A stretch of 5,974 nucleotides of DNA from Thermodesulfatator sp. (lineage in GTDB: Bacteria > Desulfobacterota > Thermodesulfobacteria > Thermodesulfobacteriales > Thermodesulfobacteriaceae): the NCBI GenBank assembly GCA_027036915.1, contig JALWCD010000240.1, positions 1 through 5,974 on the forward strand, in the 5' to 3' direction. The notes below the pieces were generated by a model. The model did no database searches and was not told where the DNA came from. It was given only the letters and a program-made list of their open reading frames with translations. A program made the position numbers and the translations under genes. Below, in pieces: positions 1 through 5,813 of the stretch (positions within the stretch are counted from its first letter, which is position 1; every line of letters starts with the position of its first letter).

Positions 1-482
1 GGGGAGAAGGCCGCACAGGTGCCGATGGCAATCACCGCCCCGGCCTTCTCCCCCACCTCCTGCATGATCTCAAGGGCGGTCCGGCCTCCGATCTGGCAAT
101 AAACGCCACCATCCCGGGTGGAGACGGCCCCCTCCACCACACAGAGGTATCGGCCCTCGTATTTTTTGAGCGCCGCCTTCAGGGCCTCCTCCGCCTGAGC
201 CCCCGCCCCGGCCATGAGGGTCTCGTGATACTCCAGAGAGATCAGCTCCAGGATCAGCCGGGCCAGCGGAGGATGAGAGGACCGCAGGAGACTCTCGGTA
301 CATCCCGTACACTCCATAAAATGCAGCCATACCACCGGCGGCCTTTCCGTAGATTCCACCGCCGCCGCCACCTTCTCCACCATCTCCACCGGAAGACCCA
401 TGGTGGCCGTGGCGATGGTGCAGACCTTCAAAAAATCCCTTCGAGAAAGACCCCCCAGCCTGAGAGATGGTATCCTGGACAT
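1..482 (-). CDS. Periplasmic [NiFe]-hydrogenase small subunit, N-terminal 160 residues (3' end off the window)
   Basis: This is the electron-transfer subunit of an exported H2-uptake hydrogenase, which carries electrons through Fe-S clusters from the NiFe large subunit towards the membrane. The reading frame is open from ATG 480-482 to the left edge. Residues 13-19 read SRRDFLK, a twin-arginine (Tat) signal, followed by a weakly hydrophobic stretch. The mature part begins near PPVVWLHFMECTGCTES, with Cys58 and Cys61 as proximal-cluster ligands. EGAVSTRDGGVYCQIGGRTA lies at about 118-136 and GTC with Cys156 is the third ligand; the fourth (PGCPP) must lie beyond the edge. The spacing between Cys61 and Cys156 fits group 1 enzymes. 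Full-length relatives are about 350 residues, so a bit less than half is present. The start is fixed by AGGAGGGGG five bases upstream. An ATG at 494-496 is out of frame. The large-subunit gene is expected just to the left. Small-subunit names differ between organisms (hynA/hynB, hydA, hyaA), so no symbol is given. Confidence 0.93.
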   Translation of the reverse strand, partial: MSRIPSLRLGGLSRRDFLKVCTIATATMGLPVEMVEKVAAAVESTERPPVVWLHFMECTGCTESLLRSSHPPLARLILELISLEYHETLMAGAGAQAEEALKAALKKYEGRYLCVVEGAVSTRDGGVYCQIGGRTALEIMQEVGEKAGAVIAIGTCAAFS

Positions 483-484
483 GG

Positions 485-493
485 CCCCCTCCT
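485..493 (-). promoter_or_regulatory. Shine-Dalgarno site of the exported hydrogenase gene
   Basis: On the minus strand this reads AGGAGGGGG, and the AGGAGG core ends five bases before the ATG at 480-482. It decides between that start and the nearby out-of-frame ATG at 494-496, which has no such site and would not yield the Tat signal. Confidence 0.75.
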
Positions 494-511
494 CATGTTT
501 TTAACACTTAA

Positions 512-540
512 AGCGTAGCTTCTCGCGGAAAAAAAGTCAA
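512..540 (-). promoter_or_regulatory. Probable sigma-70-type promoter for the exported hydrogenase
   Basis: On the minus strand the -35 element is TTGACT (535-540), five of six consensus bases. A 17-base spacer follows and then TACGCT (512-517) as a weak -10 element, three of six matches but keeping the first two and last positions. The spacer begins with a run of T. Transcription would begin near 505, giving a leader of about 20 bases before the ATG at 482 and leaving room for the ribosome binding site. It lies in the only AT-rich non-coding stretch of the window. The sequence match is direct; its use as a promoter is inferred. Confidence 0.5.
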
Positions 541-656
541 TCCCGATCAGGACGAAAATTCATTATTTACAAGATATTTCAGCTCAAAATTTCCGACTAG
601 ACTTTTAAATTGCCTTTTAACTAACTAAAAACGTCTTGAATATGCTTTTAAGGCCC
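541..656. other. AT-rich intergenic spacer between the mvh operon and the second hydrogenase gene
   Basis: About 32% of the bases here are G or C, far below the flanking genes. Stop codons are frequent in all frames and I see no small gene. It contains TTTTAACTAACTAAAA at 615-630, an imperfect inverted repeat (TTTTA, six bases, TAAAA) with a tandem TAAC inside, which could be an operator but has no recognised protein. No GC-rich hairpin followed by a T run is visible just after mvhA, so the end of the hdr-mvh transcript is not explained by a standard intrinsic terminator. Confidence 0.6.
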
Positions 657-1976
657 TTAAGAAGTTCCGGAGTTGTCGAGCTTCAGGAGGTGGAGCATAC
701 ATGGAATACAGGGATCGTAAGCCCTGACGATCTTTTCAGCCTGCTTCAGGACTTTTTCGGAAATTTTTTCAGCCTTTTCGAAAAACTCCTTCAGATCTTC
801 CAGTAAGGCCCGGTAATTCTGGGCGGTGGGGGTGAAGATCCGAACCCTGCTCAACCGCCCCCGGGCGTCTACTTCGTAGTGATGCACCAGAAGCCCTCGC
901 GGGGCCTCCACCAGACCTACTCCCTCCCTTCGAGCAGGAACTGAAACCTCATCGGAAACGGGCCTGAAGGGCCCGAGATCGGCCACCGCCTCTTTCAACC
1001 TTTCGGCCGCAAGCACCAGCTCGTAAACCCGCAGAAAATGCAGCACTCCAGAAAAAGGATTTTCCGACTGTTTTAAACATTCCAGGATCATCTCGTGCAG
1101 GTCCCTGAGAGATGGTGTTTTCGGGGAGGGCCACAGGACAAAGCGGGCCCAGGGGCCCACCACATAGGTGTGTCCCCCCTGAAAGACCGTAAGGGTCGGG
1201 GTTTCCTCCCCGGAGACGGTCTCGGTAAAGGCCTCGCGGTAGTCCTCAAAGGAAAGCCTTCTTTTTCGAAGGACCCCGCACAGCCTGCCCTCCACAAAAT
1301 CCGGACTTAAGGCCAGAAAGGCCTTCTTTTTTCCGAGAGAAGGCGAGGTATTTCGCGAGTCCAGGGAGCGGAAAAGTTCTTCCTGCCAGAGATCGGAAAA
1401 CCGTTTTATTCCCCGGTGGACCCGGGAAACCGCCCTTTTAATTTCGGTCGTCTCTTCCGGACCCAGGGCCTTAAGCCAGCCCCCGGGAACTCCACCTCCT
1501 CCGTGAAGTTTGCGACCGGAAACAAGCTCCAGGATTTCCTTTAAGGCCCGGCGTATCTCCAGGAAATCCTCCCAGAGCCCCAGATCCTTCAGGCCTCCGA
1601 AGGCCTCCGGAGAGGGGGAACGCGCAACCAGATCCGGGGCGGCGAAGAGGGAAAGAACCGTAAGATGATCCCGGAGAAAACCGGCAAGGAAGAATACTCG
1701 ACGGATCCTGCGAACCTCCGGAGGGGGTGGCCGGTCAAAGATCTGATCCAGGGCCTTAAGGGAGGCCAGGTAGTGGGCCTCCGCGCAGATTCCGCAGATC
1801 CGGCTGGCCAGAAAGGGCATCTCCTCCACCGGGCGACCCACACAGAAACGTTCAAAACCCCGAAAAAGGTCGCTCTTCAAGCGCAGATCCCGGAACCGTC
1901 CCTTCTCATCGAGGAGGACCTCAAGGGAGGCCTCCCCCTCGATACGACTCAGGGGCTTAAGCTGTATCCTCTTCAT
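657..1976 (-). CDS. mvhA: F420-non-reducing [NiFe]-hydrogenase large (catalytic) subunit MvhA
   Basis: This 439-residue protein is the cytoplasmic group 3c catalytic subunit that splits H2 at the NiFe centre and hands electrons to MvhG. Both nickel-binding motifs are present: RICGICAEAH at 59-68 (Cys61, Cys64) and DPCIPCMLH at 421-429 (Cys423, Cys426). The APRG arginine (Arg360) and the following HHYEVD stretch, typical of NiFe large subunits, are also present. Ten residues follow His429, which fits a C-terminal extension removed by a maturation protease; no such protease is in the window. Several usual motifs are altered: RIEGH is RIEGE (Glu13 kept, His replaced by Glu15), the usual HPV..VPGG is HGGGGVPGG at 158-166, and CxSC is CIPC. 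It is slightly shorter than methanogen MvhA (about 470). The ATG overlaps the end of mvhG by 20 bases and is preceded by GAGGAAG. It is last in the operon. I am sure of the family; normal hydrogenase activity is inferred from the four intact cysteines. Confidence 0.92.
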   Translation of the reverse strand: MKRIQLKPLSRIEGEASLEVLLDEKGRFRDLRLKSDLFRGFERFCVGRPVEEMPFLASRICGICAEAHYLASLKALDQIFDRPPPPEVRRIRRVFFLAGFLRDHLTVLSLFAAPDLVARSPSPEAFGGLKDLGLWEDFLEIRRALKEILELVSGRKLHGGGGVPGGWLKALGPEETTEIKRAVSRVHRGIKRFSDLWQEELFRSLDSRNTSPSLGKKKAFLALSPDFVEGRLCGVLRKRRLSFEDYREAFTETVSGEETPTLTVFQGGHTYVVGPWARFVLWPSPKTPSLRDLHEMILECLKQSENPFSGVLHFLRVYELVLAAERLKEAVADLGPFRPVSDEVSVPARREGVGLVEAPRGLLVHHYEVDARGRLSRVRIFTPTAQNYRALLEDLKEFFEKAEKISEKVLKQAEKIVRAYDPCIPCMLHLLKLDNSGTS

Positions 1977-2775
1977 CTCTTCGCTTCCTCAGACGCAAAA
2001 GAGGGCTTCGGGCCAGGAAGAACCGAAAGAAGGTTCCCACGGGGTCCACCAGACCCTCCAGGAATTCGTCCGCCCTGGCCGGCAAGACCCCGGAGGCCAG
2101 AGCCGAAAGGAGTCTCTCCCCGGCCAGGTCTTCCAGAGGCCCGTAACATCCCCCGCAGGGATAGCCGGCCCCGGGACAGACCGCCCCGCAGCCCCCCCTC
2201 GTCACAGGCCCGGAACAGATTATTCCCCGGGCCAGGAAACAATCTCCGGAAAGGACTTCCTCCCCGCCCCATTTTTTGAGCCGGCCGATCCGGAAGGGTC
2301 TCCGGGTGCGGGGGCACTCCTCACAGACCGGACCCCGATCTTTCCCTCCAGAATCTTCCTCCCGGAGGAGGGCCTCAAGGGCTTCCCTCAGGGTCTTCGG
2401 CTCCGGGGGACAACCCGGCACGGCCACCTCACAGGAGACCACCTCCGTTACCGGACGCGGGCCCTCCCCCTTCTCCCAGAGAAGACCGGGGATACCCCCG
2501 TAAAGGGCGCAGGAGCCCACCGCCGCAAGCCGGCGGGCCTTATTACGGAGCAAAAGCACCCTTTTTTCCTGATCCCTGGTCCGAATCGCTCCGCAGATCA
2601 GCGCCGCCTCAAGGCCTTTTTCCGGAAGATTCCGGAGGACCTCCTCGCGATGATCACAGACCTCGGGCCAGAAGACGATCTCGAGGTCCTCCAGAAAGGA
2701 TCCGGGAAGATCCTCCAGAAAGAAGATCAGATCGCATCCCCCGCAGGAAAGGGCGTTATAGAGGGCGATCTTCAC
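1957..2775 (-). CDS. mvhG: F420-non-reducing hydrogenase small subunit MvhG
   Basis: This 272-residue Fe-S subunit relays electrons from MvhA to MvhD. The proximal-cluster ligands are Cys11 and Cys14 (CGGC), Cys89 (GSC) and Cys122 (PGCPP). A second set, Cys151 and Cys154 (CEEC), Cys179, Cys187, Cys196, Cys200, Cys207 and Cys210, supplies enough ligands for two further [4Fe-4S] clusters, as in group 3c small subunits. There is no signal peptide, so the enzyme is cytoplasmic, unlike the Tat-carrying small subunit at the left edge. The start is GTG (2773-2775), supported by GGAAGGAG at 2783-2790 seven bases upstream and by the immediate MKIALYNALSCGGC start typical of the family. The gene overlaps mvhD by 20 bases and mvhA by 20 bases. 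The last dozen residues are very rich in Arg, Asp and Glu and are partly dictated by the overlap. The length is slightly below the usual 290-300. Confidence 0.92.
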   Translation of the reverse strand: MKIALYNALSCGGCDLIFFLEDLPGSFLEDLEIVFWPEVCDHREEVLRNLPEKGLEAALICGAIRTRDQEKRVLLLRNKARRLAAVGSCALYGGIPGLLWEKGEGPRPVTEVVSCEVAVPGCPPEPKTLREALEALLREEDSGGKDRGPVCEECPRTRRPFRIGRLKKWGGEEVLSGDCFLARGIICSGPVTRGGCGAVCPGAGYPCGGCYGPLEDLAGERLLSALASGVLPARADEFLEGLVDPVGTFFRFFLARSPLLRLRKRRDEEDTA

Positions 2776-3148
2776 CGGTCAACTCCTTCCAGAACTGCCA
2801 TATTTCGCGATGAAGCCTTTCCCCTTCCCCGGAGCCCACCCAGACCCCCCGAACCCGATCCGGAGAAAGCCCCAGGGCGGCCAGCAGTTTCCGGTAAACC
2901 TTGAGCCGGATCTCGGCCCGGGTGTTACCCTCGCGATAATGGCAATGCCCCCGGGGGCAACCTCCCACCAGCACCCCCAGGGCCCCCCGGCGGAGGGCCT
3001 CGGTGAGAAGCGCGGGCTCCACCGCTCCGCTACACCGGACCCTTAAGGGCAGGAAACCGTCCGGCAGCTTGAGGCGCTTGTGAGCCATGTTCTCAAGGGC
3101 CCTGGCCGCACACCATTCGCAGAGGAAACCGATCAACACGGGTTTCAT
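2756..3148 (-). CDS. mvhD: MvhD, iron-sulfur linker between hydrogenase and heterodisulfide reductase
   Basis: This 130-residue protein is the small [2Fe-2S] subunit that docks the MvhAG hydrogenase onto HdrA. The five cysteines expected of the family are seen: Cys10 and Cys13 (CEWC), Cys39 (VRCSG), Cys64 and Cys69 (GGCPRGHCHYREGN). The frame extends upstream to 3229, but the start chosen is ATG 3146-3148. The family begins almost exactly there, and this ATG forms an ATGA overlap with the hdrA stop, whereas the upstream extension only covers hdrA coding sequence. No clear Shine-Dalgarno is visible before this ATG, so translation probably depends on coupling to hdrA. After CEWC the sequence is AARALEN rather than the usual SYAGAD-like stretch, so the N-terminal part is divergent. 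It is a stand-alone protein here, not fused to HdrA as in some organisms. Confidence 0.9.
   Translation of the reverse strand: MKPVLIGFLCEWCAARALENMAHKRLKLPDGFLPLRVRCSGAVEPALLTEALRRGALGVLVGGCPRGHCHYREGNTRAEIRLKVYRKLLAALGLSPDRVRGVWVGSGEGERLHREIWQFWKELTGEDRPL
2783..2790 (-). promoter_or_regulatory. Strong Shine-Dalgarno site inside mvhD that sets the GTG start of mvhG
   Basis: The minus strand reads GGAAGGAG, ending seven bases before GTG 2773-2775. It lies in the coding end of mvhD and supports the GTG start, which could otherwise be missed, and the 20-base overlap. Confidence 0.7.
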
Positions 3149-5022
3149 CCCAGCACCGCCCGCAGCTGAAAGAACACGGCCTCCGGAGCCTCCAGGAAGA
3201 GGGCCCCGGAAGGACAGGCGCTTACGCAAAGCCCGCAGGCCGAACAGAGTTCCGGCAGGACCCTGAGGCCTTCTTCCGCCGGAACCAAGGCCTTAAAGGG
3301 GCAGACCTCCACGCAAAGATAACATCTTCCGCAACGGGTTTCCTGCCATTCCACCCGGGATTGCTCCACCAGGATCTCGGGCCGGGAGAGAAAGGTCACG
3401 GCCTCCAGAGCCGCGGCTTCCGCGGAGGCCACGGTCTCGGAAAGATCTCTGGGGCCGGAACAGGCCCCGGCCAGCCAGATACCCCGGCGTACGGTTCCCG
3501 CGGGATCGACCTTGTTTTCCCGGGGCTCAAAGAAACCCGCCTCCCCCGGACACAGTCCAAGCAGAGAGGCCAGTTCTCCGGCCCCAAGCTCCGGCACGAA
3601 CCCGGGCACCAGGACCACCAGATCCACCGCCAGCCGCATCTTCCGTCGAAGAAGGGTGTCTTCCGCAAGCACCAGGAGCCGTCCCTCGTCTTCCGGAGAC
3701 CAGGGGACCTCCGAGACCTCGGCCACCCGGCCCCGGAGGAACCTGATCCCCATGGCCCGGGCCCGGTGGTAAAGGCCCTCCCCCTCCGGGTCCTTGAGAC
3801 GCAGATCCTGATAAAAGTGATAAATCTCCGCCCGGGGGTAGAGCTCTTTCAGCCGAAGGGAAGCCTTCACCGCCAGACCGCAGCAGATCTCGGAACAGTA
3901 GGGCAGATGTCTGCGGTCGCGGCTTCCGGCGCAGTGGACAAAAGTCACCCTTTCCGGAGGGGACTTAAAAATCTCCGGTTTTTTTTCTCCGGAGGAGAAG
4001 GCCTTTTCCAGATCGAAAAGGGTGATCACCCGCGGAAGCCGGCCGTAGCCGTAATGGAAAATCTTTTCCGCCGCGTAGGGGCGGAAACCCGTGGCCACGA
4101 TCACACCTCCCACCCGGAGGGTACGGCGTCCCCAGGTGTCTTCGAAATCAATAGCCCCCCGGGGGCAGACCTTCTCGCACTTCCGACAGCTCTGCCCCTT
4201 GAATCGCAGACAACGGAAGGGGTTTATCACCGGAACCTTCGGGACCGGATGCGGCACCGGCCAGCCTATGGCCGGAGGCTCCACCGGACAGACCGAAAGA
4301 CACCGTCCGCAACCGTGGCATCTATCCAGCCGCACGTAGCGAGGCTGAGACTCTATCTCCGCCTCAAAATCTCCGGGCAACCCCGAGAGCCTCACCAGGC
4401 GGGCCCGGGTAAAGATCTCCACCCTTTCGGCCCGGGCCAGGGCGGAAAGCCGGGGTGAAAAGACACAGGAGGCACACTCCAGACGGGGATAAAGTCGGTC
4501 GAGATAGAGGGCCTTGCCTCCCAGGAAGGGCTCCCGTTCGAGCAGATAGACTGTAAGACCGGCTTCCGAGGCCTTTAAAGCTGCGGTGATACCGGCCGCC
4601 CCTCCCCCTATCACAAGAAGAGCCGGCCTGGGCCGGAGGGTTATGGCCGGCGGGCTGCGGGTTTCCTTAAGGGCCGCAAGACCGGCCCGGATAAGTCTCA
4701 GGGCCTTTGCAGTGGGATCCGAAAGCGCGGTCCAGGCCGCCTCCTCCCGGATGGGCACCAGCCTGAAACGCTCAAGGCCCTGAGCCCTCAAAAGCCTCCG
4801 GAAGGTCTCCTCGTGAAGATCCGGGGCACAGGCCGCAACAAGCACCCCCTTTGCCCTCCGGGACTTCCGGACGAGAAAATCCTGACCCTCCGGGGAGCAG
4901 AGGAAGGGATGCCGGAGGATCTCAAGCTCTTTCCCCTTGAGCTCTCTGGCCAGGCGCGAGAGATCCACCACCTCTCCGATGTTTCCCCCGCACTCACAGA
5001 GAAAGACCCGCCAGTCTTTCAT
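3145..5022 (-). CDS. hdrA: HdrA-type heterodisulfide reductase, electron-bifurcating FAD subunit
   Basis: This 625-residue iron-sulfur flavoprotein is the proposed branching point that sends one electron to ferredoxin and one towards HdrB/HdrC. The N-terminal Fe-S domain has CECGGNI (Cys9, Cys11), Cys42 and Cys65. A Rossmann FAD site, VIGGGAAGITAA, starts at 137. Cys183 and Cys186 (CASC) follow. An inserted ferredoxin domain has Cys235, 238, 241, 245 and Cys271, 279, 282, 286. HCAGSRDRR at 363-371 leads to YCSEICCG with Cys376, 380 and 381, characteristic of HdrA. Two C-terminal [4Fe-4S] motifs are Cys564, 567, 570, 574 and Cys593, 596, 599, 603. The length is close to methanogen HdrA (about 650), with no fused MvhD, NfnB or selenocysteine. 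The ATG overlaps the hdrB stop as ATGA, with GGAGAG just upstream. The mvhDGA genes behind it indicate H2, rather than formate or NADH, as the electron source. Confidence 0.95.
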   Translation of the reverse strand: MKDWRVFLCECGGNIGEVVDLSRLARELKGKELEILRHPFLCSPEGQDFLVRKSRRAKGVLVAACAPDLHEETFRRLLRAQGLERFRLVPIREEAAWTALSDPTAKALRLIRAGLAALKETRSPPAITLRPRPALLVIGGGAAGITAALKASEAGLTVYLLEREPFLGGKALYLDRLYPRLECASCVFSPRLSALARAERVEIFTRARLVRLSGLPGDFEAEIESQPRYVRLDRCHGCGRCLSVCPVEPPAIGWPVPHPVPKVPVINPFRCLRFKGQSCRKCEKVCPRGAIDFEDTWGRRTLRVGGVIVATGFRPYAAEKIFHYGYGRLPRVITLFDLEKAFSSGEKKPEIFKSPPERVTFVHCAGSRDRRHLPYCSEICCGLAVKASLRLKELYPRAEIYHFYQDLRLKDPEGEGLYHRARAMGIRFLRGRVAEVSEVPWSPEDEGRLLVLAEDTLLRRKMRLAVDLVVLVPGFVPELGAGELASLLGLCPGEAGFFEPRENKVDPAGTVRRGIWLAGACSGPRDLSETVASAEAAALEAVTFLSRPEILVEQSRVEWQETRCGRCYLCVEVCPFKALVPAEEGLRVLPELCSACGLCVSACPSGALFLEAPEAVFFQLRAVLG

Positions 5023-5813
5023 AGCTCTCCGTCCTCAAGGCCCAGGGCAGCCGGAGGGAGTCCCAGCTTGAGCCCCAGGAGTTGAGGCACATAAAGGACC
5101 CTGGGCCCTTCTTCCGGACCGTAAAGCTCCAGATTCAGTCTGCAGACCGGACAGCAGACTCCCAGGAATCTGGCCCCGGCTCGCCCGGCGCTGTAAATCA
5201 GCCGCCCGCAGAGTTCTTTTATCACCGGAGAATCCGTACGGGGGAGATGCCCTCCGCAACAGTGATGTTTGAGGGGATTGGCGGCCACCCCGAACCCCGA
5301 AAGATCCAGCAACTTTTCCATGAGTCCGGCCTCCAGCCCGAAAGGACGGGACAGGAAACATCCGTAAAAGGGAGCCACCGGGGTCCGGGGCCCCGATCCC
5401 TTGACCTCCGACACCAGACGCGAGAGGTTATCCTTCTCGCACAAAAATTCCAGAAGATGGGACACCCGCACGCTATCCGGGGAATAGCTCAGCCCCTCCT
5501 CCGCCAAGAGATCGTTCAGCTGACGCAGGCTCTCCCGATCCCTACTGAGCTCTTTTTCCGCCAGCTTGAGGTTGTGGTAACAGAGGCTACAGGTCACGAT
5601 GAGTCTTCCCTCCTGTACCAGGGCCAGGTTTCTGGCCGCAAGCAGCAGGCCCACCAGCGGAGATTCGGCTGCCACCTCTCTGGCCCCGCAACAGTTCCAG
5701 TCCTCAAGAGGCGCGATCTCCAGCTCCAGGGCCGAAAACAGGGCTTCCACCGCCTGATGGAGATCCCGGGCCAGATGTTGCGAGGCACAGCCGGGATAAT
5801 AGAAAAGTCTCAT
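5019..5813 (-). CDS. hdrB: HdrB-type heterodisulfide reductase catalytic subunit (two CCG domains)
   Basis: This 264-residue protein is the disulfide-reducing subunit; in methanogens it holds two non-cubane [4Fe-4S] clusters that cleave CoM-S-S-CoB. Both cysteine-rich CCG signatures are complete: Cys9, Cys41-Cys42, Cys75 and Cys78 in the N-terminal half, and Cys152, Cys185-Cys186, Cys221 and Cys224 in the C-terminal half. The spacings (31/32 and 32/34 residues) are as expected for the family. An extra Cys220 sits next to Cys221. No membrane segment or signal peptide is visible, so it is cytoplasmic. It starts with an ATG overlapping the stop of the preceding gene, with GGGGAG about nine bases upstream, and ends in an ATGA overlap with hdrA. 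The true substrate here is unknown: a bacterium would not be expected to have coenzyme M and B, and a protein disulfide such as DsrC is one hypothesis. Confidence 0.93.
   Translation of the reverse strand: MRLFYYPGCASQHLARDLHQAVEALFSALELEIAPLEDWNCCGAREVAAESPLVGLLLAARNLALVQEGRLIVTCSLCYHNLKLAEKELSRDRESLRQLNDLLAEEGLSYSPDSVRVSHLLEFLCEKDNLSRLVSEVKGSGPRTPVAPFYGCFLSRPFGLEAGLMEKLLDLSGFGVAANPLKHHCCGGHLPRTDSPVIKELCGRLIYSAGRAGARFLGVCCPVCRLNLELYGPEEGPRVLYVPQLLGLKLGLPPAALGLEDGEL

Noticed and set aside
70..330. Minus-strand frame of 86 codons, Gly/Pro-rich
   Set aside because: It is a shifted frame of the hydrogenase small subunit gene that runs through the left edge; its product is glycine-rich noise without motifs.
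225..518. Plus-strand open frame of 97 codons
   Set aside because: It lies opposite the hydrogenase small subunit gene, its product is Arg/His-rich and low in complexity, and the minus-strand frame carries Tat and CTGC motifs.
529..553. Possible intrinsic terminator: small hairpin (541-552) and a run of seven T on the minus strand
   Set aside because: The stem is only about four pairs including a wobble, the T run is separated from it by several bases, and the T run fits better as the spacer of the promoter.
653..666. TTAAGGGCCTTAA palindrome at the mvhA stop as a terminator
   Set aside because: The arms are six bases with a one-base centre, so no hairpin loop can form, and no T tract follows directly.
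1665..2279. Plus-strand open frame of 204 codons across mvhA and mvhG
   Set aside because: It is antisense to two real genes, Pro/Arg-rich, and spans their junction without any domain.
3149..3229. 27-codon upstream extension of mvhD
   Set aside because: It overlaps the ferredoxin-coding end of hdrA in another frame, is Gly/Arg-rich and has no family match; the ATG at 3146-3148 gives the proper MvhD N-terminus.
3361..4458. Long plus-strand open frame of 365 codons
   Set aside because: It lies wholly opposite hdrA. Its composition (His, Gly, Arg, Pro) is that of an antisense frame in GC-rich DNA, and hdrA has all its family motifs.
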